A model generated the notes under the pieces. That model saw nothing but the letters and a program-made list of their open reading frames with translations. It was not told the origin of the DNA and ran no database searches. The position numbers and the translations under genes are program-made. From Paenibacillus brevis (GTDB lineage: Bacteria; Bacillota; Bacilli; Paenibacillales; Paenibacillaceae): a stretch of DNA of 64,000 bases. Location: the NCBI RefSeq assembly GCF_018919145.1, contig NZ_JAHLQJ010000012.1:105569-169568 (forward strand), read 5' to 3'. Positions 56,754 to 64,000 of this stretch are shown here, one piece after another. Numbering within the stretch: position 1 is the first letter of the stretch; each line of letters opens with the position of its first letter.

Positions 56754-57827
56754 TTATTGTTTTTGGGCAATCAGCGTCACCGTGGCAGGAGCGCCGGACG
56801 ACTCTGCAGTCATCGCACCAGCAAACGGGTACCCGCCATTTCCCCAAATATCCTGGCGGTACAGCTGTATGGACTTTCCTGCCGCTAACGCCTCCTCTAT
56901 CGCTTCCGTCGCCCCGAGACTCGCAGCCGTCTGCTTTATTCCGGAAGGAAGTGCTGTTGACCAGGGCTCCGACAAACCGAAATTCCAAACGGCACGAGTT
57001 ACCTCAAACCCTGTCGAGGCCAGCAGCAGCGCGATTTCCTTAGGGGTAAATAGCGCAAATTCACGTTCGATACGGTAGCGAGAGGACATCGTACCCTCAA
57101 GGTAAGTCTCGTAATCGATCGTGCAGCGAAAAAGCTGCCTGGACAAAGAAGTTTCACCTTCAACGATTTGGGAGACCCACTTATTCAGCTGTAACTGCTT
57201 CCGTTGACGTGTCTTCCAACCGGCGCCGCCTGGCGGCAGATGCACATCCACTGCAATCCAGCCTCCATGATCCAGGTAATCATACAGGGTACTTAGCAAG
57301 GCTATATGCTCCTCCATCAGTGTGAAGTGCTGCAGGAAGCCATCGGGACACAGCACATGAGTAAAAGTCTCTTGAGCATGAAAATCCAGCGCATTCTGCT
57401 CTACTAATCTCAATCGCTGTTCTGCTTCGTTTTTAAAAATTCTCTTTCGCTTCGTTTCAGCTATCTTGAGCATCTGCGGGCTCCAATCCATCCCCACGTA
57501 CCGCTCAGTAAGGACGGCAAGCTCAGCGGCCAGACGGCCCGTACCGACGCCGAGTTCCAATACTCTAGCCGGTTGCGGCGACTTGTCCAGCCAGCTACGA
57601 TAAAAAGAGATGCCTGCCTTCCCGGCAAACTGGTCATAATATTGTGCTTCCGCTTCCTCGTATTTTGGACCCGGCTGCCGTTCATGCCGTAAGCCCTGAA
57701 TACCACAGCGTGAGCACACTGTTCCCGCCAACGCTGTCATGGAGATCCCCGCCGGCACACCATTCCTGGAGTCCCCGTTCCATTCGTCATACATATAACC
57801 GCAATAACTGCAACGGGTAAAGCTCAT
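56754..57827 (-). CDS. Rubredoxin-like domain fused to a SAM methyltransferase
   Basis: A 357-residue protein. Residues 1-45 look like rubredoxin: Cys at 6, 9, 38 and 41, CSYCGYMYDEWNGDSRNGVPAGI with the Gly-Asp and Pro-x-Gly turns, and VCSRCGIQ. Residues about 55-357 are a class I methyltransferase with ARVLELGVGTGRLAAEL as SAM loop and VLCPDGFLQHFT as motif IV region. The fusion is unusual. It lies between the ATPase and binding-protein genes and should be induced by zinc starvation. The four Cys may hold iron or zinc; the methyl acceptor is unknown. Confidence 0.8.
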   Translation of the reverse strand: MSFTRCSYCGYMYDEWNGDSRNGVPAGISMTALAGTVCSRCGIQGLRHERQPGPKYEEAEAQYYDQFAGKAGISFYRSWLDKSPQPARVLELGVGTGRLAAELAVLTERYVGMDWSPQMLKIAETKRKRIFKNEAEQRLRLVEQNALDFHAQETFTHVLCPDGFLQHFTLMEEHIALLSTLYDYLDHGGWIAVDVHLPPGGAGWKTRQRKQLQLNKWVSQIVEGETSLSRQLFRCTIDYETYLEGTMSSRYRIEREFALFTPKEIALLLASTGFEVTRAVWNFGLSEPWSTALPSGIKQTAASLGATEAIEEALAAGKSIQLYRQDIWGNGGYPFAGAMTAESSGAPATVTLIAQKQ

Positions 57828-57842
57828 GAATCCCCCTCCTTC

Positions 57843-58622
57843 TCATACGCTCGCTACTGTCTCCGGCAAGTAGACAATCGAGGGCTTTCCTGTGGTTGGA
57901 TGGCGAAAAATTTGCGTTTTCACCCCATATACCCTCTCCAGCAGCTTTGGTCTCAACACCTCGTCTGGACTCCCCGACGCTATAATCCGGCCCTTCTCCA
58001 ACATATAAATACGGTCGCAGTAACAAGCAGCGATATTTAAATCATGAAGCGCAGCGAACGAGGTCAACTTCAATGTCTTGACCAGTTCCATCATTTGTAG
58101 CTGGTAACGTATATCTAAATGGTTGGTAGGTTCGTCCAAAATTAAAAACTCGGCCTCCTGGGCCAACGCACGGGCAATCAACACACGTTGCTTTTCGCCC
58201 CCTGACAGAGTGGAGAAACTACTGGCCGCAGCATGCCCCATGCCTACCCGCCTTAAGGCCAGGCTAGCAATTTCATAATCCCGGGCAGAATCTGTTTCCA
58301 GCATGCGCTTATGGGGAGCCCGTCCCATCATAACGATATCCATGACTGTAAAGTCAAAAGCGGGATTCGATTCCTGACTGACGACCGCTATTTGCCGTGC
58401 TGTCTCTTTTTGCGTCAAACGAAATAAATCTTGCCCATTCAGGAATATCTCACCCTGCTCGGGCTTTAATACACGATACATATTTTTGAGCAATGTCGAC
58501 TTCCCGCTGCCGTTTGGACCGATCAGACCGACAAACTCGCCATCTCGAAGCTCTAGGGAAATAGCCTCGATCAATTTTTTCTCATGTATGCTGAAAGAAA
58601 GCTCCTCTACTTTAACGTTCAT
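57843..58622 (-). CDS. FecE/BtuD-type ABC transporter ATPase
   Basis: A 259-residue ATPase: Walker A GPNGSGKST at 35-43, Q-loop VVSQESNPAF, signature LSGGEKQRVLIARALAQ, Walker B FLILDEPTNHLDI and switch His in SFAALHDLN. This is the siderophore/B12-importer class. The ATG at 58622 overlaps the permease stop (ATGA) and follows GGAGGTGGG; the longer frame lies inside the permease gene. Confidence 0.95.
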   Translation of the reverse strand: MNVKVEELSFSIHEKKLIEAISLELRDGEFVGLIGPNGSGKSTLLKNMYRVLKPEQGEIFLNGQDLFRLTQKETARQIAVVSQESNPAFDFTVMDIVMMGRAPHKRMLETDSARDYEIASLALRRVGMGHAAASSFSTLSGGEKQRVLIARALAQEAEFLILDEPTNHLDIRYQLQMMELVKTLKLTSFAALHDLNIAACYCDRIYMLEKGRIIASGSPDEVLRPKLLERVYGVKTQIFRHPTTGKPSIVYLPETVASV

Positions 58623-59701
58623 TCTCGCCCACCTCCGAAAGAATACGAACTGCGGCGCAGCAGCCAGATAAAAAATGGACCGCCGCATAATGCAGTTACG
58701 ATGCCGATCGGCAATTCCTCCGGGGCCAGGACGAGTCTGGCGAGGACATCTGCCCACACAATAAAGATGGCTCCCATGAACAGGCTAACCGGCAGCACCC
58801 TGCGATGATCTGAACCGACCAGCAGCCTGACAATATGCGGAACCATCAGCCCCACAAATCCGATAGCGCCGCTGATGGCAACAAGAGTCCCCGTCAAAAG
58901 AGCAAGGGTCAGTATCAGGATGATGCGGAAACGCTGAATGTTCACCCCCAAGGTGACGGCCGTATCATCCCCCATCAACAGCGAATTCAATGATCGATAA
59001 GAAAAGGACAAAAGTGCGGTTCCCCCAATCACGACCAGCGTCGGGAGCGACAGATAGGCCCACTTTGCTCCCGCAAGGCTCCCCATCATCCAGTACATAG
59101 CCGTCCGGATGCCTTCCTCCCTGGGCGCCATCGTGACGATAAAGTTAGTAGCTGCCGACATCATCATAGAGATCGCGATACCGGCCAACAGCAGCCTGGT
59201 TGTAGAAATCTGTCCTCTTACGCGGGCCAGCAGAAATACCAGTCCCATGGTAACCAGCGATCCGCCAAAGGCCGCGAGAGACAGTGCATATTGCCCTAAA
59301 TAGGAAAAGGCTCCGAACAGAATCACCAGCGTGGCTCCTACGGATGCCCCAGATGAAACGCCAAGGATGTACGGTTCAGCCAGCGAATTGCGCATGAGAG
59401 CCTGTGCGGCGACGCCAGCAACGGATAACCCCGCTCCAACGACAACACCGAGAAGCACTCTGGGAAAACGAATATCCCACACGATATGGCCTTGTGCCGG
59501 ACTCCAGATTTCTTCTATTCTTTCGGAGAAGCCCGGCAAATGTGAGAACACGATTTTCCAGACTGTTGCCGGAGCGATGGCTACCGGGCCCAGCATCACT
59601 GCAATTGTCACCGACGCCAATAGTAAAGCTGACAGCACGATTATAATACCGGTAAAACGAAGCCTGTTATTGAGAGCATCAAGTTGCGTCATATTATTCA
59701 T
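58619..59701 (-). CDS. FecCD-type metal-chelate ABC permease
   Basis: A 360-residue permease with nine or ten predicted membrane helices. The family segments PRVLLGVVVGAGLSVAGVAAQALMRNSLAEPYILGVSSGA and GLMVPHIVRLLVGSDHRRVLP-type region are present. It would work as a homodimer with the adjacent ATPase. The ATG at 59701 overlaps the methyltransferase stop by four bases. Confidence 0.95.
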   Translation of the reverse strand: MNNMTQLDALNNRLRFTGIIIVLSALLLASVTIAVMLGPVAIAPATVWKIVFSHLPGFSERIEEIWSPAQGHIVWDIRFPRVLLGVVVGAGLSVAGVAAQALMRNSLAEPYILGVSSGASVGATLVILFGAFSYLGQYALSLAAFGGSLVTMGLVFLLARVRGQISTTRLLLAGIAISMMMSAATNFIVTMAPREEGIRTAMYWMMGSLAGAKWAYLSLPTLVVIGGTALLSFSYRSLNSLLMGDDTAVTLGVNIQRFRIILILTLALLTGTLVAISGAIGFVGLMVPHIVRLLVGSDHRRVLPVSLFMGAIFIVWADVLARLVLAPEELPIGIVTALCGGPFFIWLLRRSSYSFGGGRE

Positions 59702-60441
59702 TGAGTCCGTTCCCCTAGCAAAATCATTCGCGGAGAACACCGCTCATCGTATGATTCTCCACCATAGCCACCATACACCTTGTCCAGCACGAGCCCCGCA
59801 TCCTGAAGCATAGCTCCCAAAACTTCCAGCGAATAGAGCTTGACACGTTCCGTGTATGTGCGCGGATGGCTCCCCGCTTTCTCGATAACAATTTCCTTGT
59901 TTACAAAGCTATTTTGAACCCATCGGCGCTCCGAGATAAGCATGTCATTTTCTTTCCGCTGCGAAAAAGGAACGAAAGTATCTTGGATATATTTTGCGTT
60001 TATTACATCTATGACAAAACGCCCTCCTGGCTTCAGTCCCCTCCTGATTTGCATCAGGACATTGAACTGCTCGTCATCCGTCTCGAAATAACCGAAGGAA
60101 GTAAACAGATTAACAACCGCGTCGAAGCATTCTGTAAACGTGCCGTCTTCAGGCAAAGCGCGCATGTCCCCTTCTACCCAGCGTACATGTCTATCCAAGT
60201 CAGCTTCCTTCGCCTTTCGCAGCAGTACCGGAGAAAGATCTACGCCCGTGACATGGTAACCGGCATCGGCCAGCGCCAATGCATATCTTCCTGCTCCGCA
60301 GCAAAGATCGAGAATCTGGCTACCCAGGGGTAGTTTCAGCCATCCCATGATCATTTTGACGAAGTAATTCGCTTCCTGTTGATTCCGGTGCTTATAAATA
60401 AGCAAATAATCCTCACCAAAGCTTTTCTCATACCATTTCAT
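59698..60441 (-). CDS. Class I SAM-dependent methyltransferase, first gene of the Zur operon
   Basis: A 247-residue methyltransferase: SAM loop ILDLCCGAGRYALALADAGYHVTGVDLS, GDMRALP, and the FDAVVNLFTSFGYF motif IV region, followed by a C-terminal sheet with TERVKLYSLEVLGAML. The ATG at 60441 follows GGAGAGGAG and leaves a 70-base leader after the Zur-controlled promoter; a longer frame has no ribosome binding site. Its substrate is unknown, but leading an importer operon suggests it acts on the imported or released ligand. Confidence 0.9.
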   Translation of the reverse strand: MKWYEKSFGEDYLLIYKHRNQQEANYFVKMIMGWLKLPLGSQILDLCCGAGRYALALADAGYHVTGVDLSPVLLRKAKEADLDRHVRWVEGDMRALPEDGTFTECFDAVVNLFTSFGYFETDDEQFNVLMQIRRGLKPGGRFVIDVINAKYIQDTFVPFSQRKENDMLISERRWVQNSFVNKEIVIEKAGSHPRTYTERVKLYSLEVLGAMLQDAGLVLDKVYGGYGGESYDERCSPRMILLGERTQ

Positions 60442-60487
60442 CGATCCGCTCCTCTCCACCAATTCCATTTACACATTTTTATTTTAA

Positions 60488-60547
60488 TCGTAAAAATTAC
60501 TATTAAAATATATCCGTTATTATAATTGTAATTTTTACGATTATCAA
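60488..60547 (-). promoter_or_regulatory. Zur-controlled promoter of the importer-methyltransferase operon
   Basis: On the minus strand TTGATA (60542-60547), 17 bases, TATAAT (60519-60524). One Zur-like palindrome TCGTAAAAATTACAA (60526-60540) fills the spacer and another, TAGTAATTTTTACGA (60488-60502), lies about 10 bases past the start point. Two operators on one promoter indicate tight zinc repression. Confidence 0.85.
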
Positions 60548-60648
60548 GCAAATCTTAGTACCCATTATTTGCGAAGAAATTTTACTGGGGAGCTTTCAAT
60601 ACGAATGGAACAGAAAAATGCGGCGCTTTAACGGCACCGCACTTCAAT

Positions 60649-61253
60649 CTACTCGTCGTCATTCGTCGATTCGTCTATGACCTCCAGTTCTCTTTCCGCC
60701 TCTTGTAGCTTTCATAGGATCCGGTATCCCTACTCCAGCACCGTATTGTGGGCTGGGTGACGCCGCGGCATCGGGCTTTCGGCCTAGCTCTGCCCGCCCA
60801 AACAGCTCAGAACACCGCTGCATAAGCAAACAAAAGGAACGATTATGCCCAATAAAAAAAGAAGAAAGATCATACCGATTTCGTGACGGCTCAAAGGTTA
60901 CAAGCAAGCGATGTCTCATCTGATGCATTGCAAATTGAACGAATCGGTCTGCTTTCTCGGACCTGAACATGGTGATATAAGCATAGAGAGAGTGATCTTC
61001 CGCTTCGTCCAAAGGACTGACACCCGCACAAGAGAACTCCGTTTGGATATGCATTCGTTTGAGACAGGCAAGGGCCGCAAATATCTCCGCATCGACTTCG
61101 ATGTTGCCAAGCCATAACGTTTGCTTGGCAACATCGAAGTCGCTTGGGACTTCCAAGCCAGCTTGCCAGTTCCGTAACCCTCCGCCGCCACTGGTCTTCA
61201 GAATGAGTGCTGATTACCTTTCCCTCTCCGCTTTTCGCGCTAGGATATGTCAC
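60649..61253 (-). pseudogene. Frameshifted conserved gene beside the Zur operators
   Basis: A GTG at 61253 with GGAGGG seven bases upstream opens a frame (MTYPSAKSGEGK...TELASW) that, near 61156-61160, continues sensibly only in another frame (LEVPSDFDVAKQTLWLGN...) if one base of TGGCTTGGAA is extra. The second part, rich in conserved-looking residues (TEFSCAGVSP, YAYITMF, RYDLSSFFIGHNRSFC), runs on to about 60780. A third frame with two stops then gives a coding-like tail (KLQEAERELEVIDES) ending at 60649. I do not recognise the family. It looks like a decaying gene, though a sequencing error could explain the first break. Confidence 0.6.
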
Positions 61254-61413
61254 ATAAACTCCCTCCGACTCTTAAAGAATAGATGCCCTGGAATAATCCT
61301 TCGCCGATTAAAAAACTTGGTCAAGAGTGAAATCTGCCTGGCTTCAGGACGCACCCCTTTCTTCGGCATTTTCTCAGCTATTGCAGCAAATTTTCTAGGT
61401 CAGATATCCTTCC

Positions 61414-61467
61414 TTGACAATCGTAATTTTTATCATTTACAATTGAATTGTATCGTAATTTTTACGA
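61414..61467 (+). promoter_or_regulatory. Zur-controlled promoter of rpmE2
   Basis: TTGACA (61414-61419), an 18-base spacer, TACAAT (61438-61443). TCGTAATTTTTATCA (61421-61435) fills the spacer, and the near-perfect Zur box TCGTAATTTTTACGA (61453-61467) lies over the start of the transcript. A weaker leftward promoter (TACAAT at 61447-61452 reversed) could serve the broken gene on the other side. Confidence 0.88.
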
Positions 61468-61510
61468 TTTTAAAGTCGGTAACTTATATATTCTGGAAGG
61501 AGATTAAACA

Positions 61511-61768
61511 ATGAGAAAAGATATTCATCCAAAATACAATAAGGTTATATTCTATGACGCCTCGTCAGGCTACAAATTTTTGTCGGGTTCGACTCGCTCC
61601 TCTAATGAAATGATGGAATGGGAAGACGGAGAGGTTTATCCAGTAATTAGGGTTGATATCAGTTCTGCCTCCCATCCTTTTTTTACAGGAAAACAAAAAT
61701 TTCATGATGTTGGCGGAAGAGTCGAAAGATTCAAACAGCGGCTTGCTTCTAAAAATCAAGAGGGCTGA
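61511..61768 (+). CDS. rpmE2: 50S ribosomal protein L31 type B (zinc-free)
   Basis: An 85-residue L31 of the type B (YtiA) form: [23 protein letters not shown], then [21 protein letters not shown]. It has no cysteines, so it needs no zinc and can replace the zinc-binding L31 in zinc-poor cells, freeing zinc from ribosomes. The same gene is Zur-controlled in B. subtilis, and two Zur boxes precede it here. GGAAGGAG lies before the ATG. Confidence 0.96.
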   Translation: MRKDIHPKYNKVIFYDASSGYKFLSGSTRSSNEMMEWEDGEVYPVIRVDISSASHPFFTGKQKFHDVGGRVERFKQRLASKNQEG

Positions 61769-61821
61769 TCTTACCGATATGTATCGCAAACGATTTAATA
61801 AAGCGCCATGATTACATGAAT

Positions 61822-61867
61822 GCTCACCCAGGAATTAGGACTTTCTAATATCTGAGTGAGCTTTTTT
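61822..61867 (+). terminator. Rho-independent terminator after rpmE2
   Basis: Stem GCTCAC / GTGAGC with a long AT-rich loop followed by TTTTTT. The rest of 61868-62052 holds nothing recognisable. Confidence 0.7.
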
Positions 61868-62052
61868 GTCCTGGCCCTCTTCCATCCGGTTCTGGGTTTG
61901 GTGAAAGCATCCTACCGAATCAACCAGGTTAGACCGTGTTAAGCCATTGTTGTATATACATTATTGACATTTACCAAAGTGACATAAATTACTTTATTTT
62001 GTGCAATTTCAATAGTCGCATCAAAAATTAACTATTTATGCTTTGTATTATT

Positions 62053-63267
62053 TTAGGCTGAACCCACAAATCGGCTTCTTGCAGCACCTATTCCAAAAAT
62101 AAACAGTAATACAGAAGCGCCTACTAATATGAAAAGCGGCAGGGTCCAACTATTTGTTGCATCATGAAGAAATCCAATCAGTGCGGGGCCAACGGCAGCT
62201 AGGAGATATCCGATAGATTGTGCCATACCAGACAATTCCGCCGCTTGATGGGCATCTTCGGTACGCAGGCCGAAGAACATCATTGATAATCCAAAAGCAA
62301 AGCCTCCACCAATTCCGAGGATTATAATCCACAAAAGAATTATACTAGGACTTCCATAAATTAATCCGAGTGTTCCAATCAATAGCAGAATTGTTGCGAT
62401 AACTACTAACGAACGTTGACTAGACATACGTCCGGCGATAACCGGAACAATAAAAGTAAATGGCAGCAGAGCTAATTGCATAATTGAGAGATACCAGCCT
62501 GAATGACTTGAATCGTTTCCTTGATGGTTCAGGATTTCAGGCAACCATGCAATTAGCACATAAAATATCATGGATTGTATCCCCATAAACAAGGTTACTT
62601 GCCAAGCTAGTGGAGAACGCCATACATTTACGTTTTTATTGATCACATGACTATTACTTGAAACAGAAGCTTGTTTCGTTCGATTTTTTAGTTGTGGTAA
62701 CCAAAGGAAGATGGATAAAATGCTTAGAATGCCCCAAAGTCCCAGAGCCCCTTGCCATTTTAGGCCTGCCCCAACCGCTAGCGGAATACTTATGCCAGAA
62801 GCGATCGCTCCGCATAGATTCATTGAAATCGAATATATACCAGTCATCGAACCAATTCGATTTGGAAAATCCCGTTTAATTAAACTTGGCAATAATACAT
62901 TACAGACTGCGATTGCAAACCCTAGAATAGCTGTTCCGATATAAAGACTAGCCGCGCCAAATAAGGAACGTAAGGTAATACCAACGGTCAAAATAATGAG
63001 GGATAATAAAATGATAATTTCTATCCCGTACTTACGTCCTAATTTGGGTACAAACGGTGATAATAAAGCAAAAGCAAGAAGTGGCACAGTCGTAATTAGA
63101 CCTGCTAATGTATTCGAAATATGAGTATCATCTCGAATGAGACTTGCTAATGGACCAACTGATGTTAAAGGCGCACGTAAATTAGCTGCAATGATAATGA
63201 TGCCCAGAACAATCAGGCATGAGGTAGCAACCTGTTTTTCCTGAACCTTCTTGATTTGATTCTCCAT
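62053..63267 (-). CDS. CynX/NimT-family MFS transporter
   Basis: A 404-residue protein with 12 predicted membrane helices. The first-helix motif IIIAANLRAPLTSVGPL and the LSGMAQSIGYLLAAVGPALIGFLHD stretch mark the cyanate/2-nitroimidazole transporter family (B. subtilis YycB type). Substrate not predictable. The ATG at 63267 follows TGGAGG; a TTG four codons upstream lies inside that site. Confidence 0.9.
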   Translation of the reverse strand: MENQIKKVQEKQVATSCLIVLGIIIIAANLRAPLTSVGPLASLIRDDTHISNTLAGLITTVPLLAFALLSPFVPKLGRKYGIEIIILLSLIILTVGITLRSLFGAASLYIGTAILGFAIAVCNVLLPSLIKRDFPNRIGSMTGIYSISMNLCGAIASGISIPLAVGAGLKWQGALGLWGILSILSIFLWLPQLKNRTKQASVSSNSHVINKNVNVWRSPLAWQVTLFMGIQSMIFYVLIAWLPEILNHQGNDSSHSGWYLSIMQLALLPFTFIVPVIAGRMSSQRSLVVIATILLLIGTLGLIYGSPSIILLWIIILGIGGGFAFGLSMMFFGLRTEDAHQAAELSGMAQSIGYLLAAVGPALIGFLHDATNSWTLPLFILVGASVLLFIFGIGAARSRFVGSA

Positions 63268-63309
63268 TTTCTCCTCCAAAGAATTATTCTCTTTTATGGT
63301 ATAGTTACT

Positions 63310-63332
63310 GAAAAAGAGCCCCCGACGGGCTC
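63310..63332 (-). terminator. Rho-independent terminator after the NifU-like gene
   Basis: Stem GAGCCCG / GGGGCTC on the minus strand followed by TTTTTC, between the NifU-like gene and the MFS gene. Confidence 0.8.
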
Positions 63333-63350
63333 CTTTCCGACTACACTCTT

Positions 63351-63590
63351 CTAGAACACTTGTATAACTTCCTTAATGCTCTCGATTTCATCAAGAACTG
63401 CACGCTCAATAGCAGCCTTTAACGTAATCGTAGCACTCGGGCAACCATTGCAAGCTCCCAGAAATCTCAATTTGGCTATACCGCCAGCAACCTCGATCAG
63501 CTCAGCGTCTCCACCGTCACGCAATAAGAAAGGACGTAGTTTAAAAAGCACTTCCGATACTTCATCAAACAGTATTTGATTCTCTTCCAT
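63351..63590 (-). CDS. NifU-like iron-sulphur cluster scaffold protein (Nfu)
   Basis: A 79-residue single Nfu domain with the cluster-binding CxxC (Cys47 and Cys50) in [14 protein letters not shown]. Such proteins carry [4Fe-4S] clusters to targets. The ATG at 63590 follows GAGGAG; the longer frame is unsupported. It lies downstream of sufB, in keeping with the suf pathway. Confidence 0.94.
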   Translation of the reverse strand: MEENQILFDEVSEVLFKLRPFLLRDGGDAELIEVAGGIAKLRFLGACNGCPSATITLKAAIERAVLDEIESIKEVIQVF

Positions 63591-63637
63591 TTTGACAACT
63601 CCTCTCGTCATTTTTTCTAAAAGTCAACAAGCGATTT

Positions 63638-63850
63638 TTAATCTGGATAGAGTAAATCGTTCTTTGCTTTTTGTCTAAGAGTAGTCTCTTGATCCGAAAG
63701 TTCCTTTAGAAGTGAATACACTGAATCTATGGGTATCATCACCCCCGTACTTGCGCTTAATGCTAATAGTGTATTGAGAAGGATTTGAATCTTCCGCTTT
63801 TCTCGGGCTATTTGAGTTAGCTCAGAGATGCCCGATTCCTTTTTTTTCAT
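63638..63850 (-). CDS. Small unknown protein between sufB and nfu
   Basis: A 70-residue basic protein starting MKKKESGISELTQIAREK, then a hydrophobic stretch ILLNTLLALSASTGVMIPI and an amphipathic end. I do not recognise it. GGGGTG seven bases before the ATG is a fair ribosome binding site. It lies 27 bases after the sufB stop and 47 before nfu on the same strand, so it is probably co-transcribed with them. Confidence 0.55.
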   Translation of the reverse strand: MKKKESGISELTQIAREKRKIQILLNTLLALSASTGVMIPIDSVYSLLKELSDQETTLRQKAKNDLLYPD

Positions 63851-63877
63851 TTAAGAACACCCCGTACATCTAATGAA

Positions 63878-64000
63878 TCAACCGATGCTACCTTCCATTT
63901 CGAATTTAATCAGTCGATTCATTTCAACGGCATACTCCATTGGCAGCTCTTTCGTGAACGGCTCGATGAAGCCCATGACGATCATCTGTGTTGCTTCCGC
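63878..64000 (-). CDS. sufB: Fe-S cluster assembly protein SufB, C-terminal fragment
   Basis: The last 40 residues ([19 protein letters not shown] through [14 protein letters not shown]) match the conserved SufB C-terminus; the rest is beyond the right edge. SufB is the scaffold subunit of the SufBCD complex that builds iron-sulphur clusters. Confidence 0.95.
   Translation of the reverse strand, partial: AEATQMIVMGFIEPFTKELPMEYAVEMNRLIKFEMEGSIG

Noticed and set aside
54040..61467. Fur rather than Zur operators at the three promoters
   Set aside because: The palindromes carry the CGTAA...TTACG core of Zur boxes rather than the GATAAT core of Fur boxes, and two of the three targets (ZagA-like and L31 type B) are classic zinc genes.

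Overview
The window reads as chromosome of a spore-forming, flagellated Gram-positive bacterium, most likely a Paenibacillus. The evidence is a B. subtilis-like core gene order (fapR-plsX-fab-acpP-rnc-smc-ftsY-ylxM-ffh-rpsP-khpA-rimM-trmD, then rplS-lepB-rbgA-rnhB-ylqG-ylqH-sucCD-dprA-topA-trmFO-hslVU-flgBC-fliEFG), a YlbJ sporulation protein, AGGAGG-type ribosome binding sites, moderate GC and a YesMN/LplABC-type sugar locus. No rRNA, tRNA, CRISPR array, insertion sequence with transposase or complete prophage was seen.

Region by region: 1-2907 is the start of the large flagellar operon (flgB, flgC, fliE, fliF, start of fliG), read leftwards. 3282-12409 holds hslUV, trmFO, topA, dprA and sucCD; codV and codY, which flank clpQY in B. 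subtilis, are not at their usual places. 13297-20553 holds comM/yifB, yraN, a FlhB-tail/FliK-like pair, rnhB, rbgA, lepB and rplS. 20554-30721 is a roughly 10-kb accessory block inserted between trmD and rplS: a DUF1540 protein, a secreted GH76 alpha-mannanase with carbohydrate-binding modules, an LplABC-type sugar importer, a YesMN two-component system and two CcpA (cre) sites. 30722-47094 is the trmD-to-fapR housekeeping block (translation, SRP, chromosome condensation, fatty-acid synthesis) with a FapR operator in front of fapR. 47641-53488 holds rpmF, the yceD-like gene, ylbM, ylbL, ylbJ, coaD and rsmD.

53489-61768 is the most unusual part. Three promoters (for a CobW-family GTPase, for a six-gene leftward operon, and for ribosomal protein L31 type B) each carry 15-bp palindromes close to TCGTAATNATTACGA, the Zur operator. 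The operon encodes a FecBCD/BtuFCD-type metal-chelate importer together with two SAM methyltransferases (one fused to a rubredoxin-like four-Cys domain), a thioredoxin-like [2Fe-2S] ferredoxin and a possible 20-residue peptide. It looks like an undescribed zinc-starvation uptake or chelate-processing system and is the best candidate for novelty here. A conserved gene beside it is broken by a frameshift.

The right end (62053-64000) holds a CynX/NimT-type MFS exporter, a NifU-like iron-sulphur scaffold protein, a small unknown protein and the end of sufB. A MITE-like repeat of about 220 bp occurs as full or truncated copies at 5293, 12886, 47179, 47360 and 48526, with a minimal remnant at 12465. 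Start codons were chosen by ribosome binding site and family length; several differ from the longest open frame.
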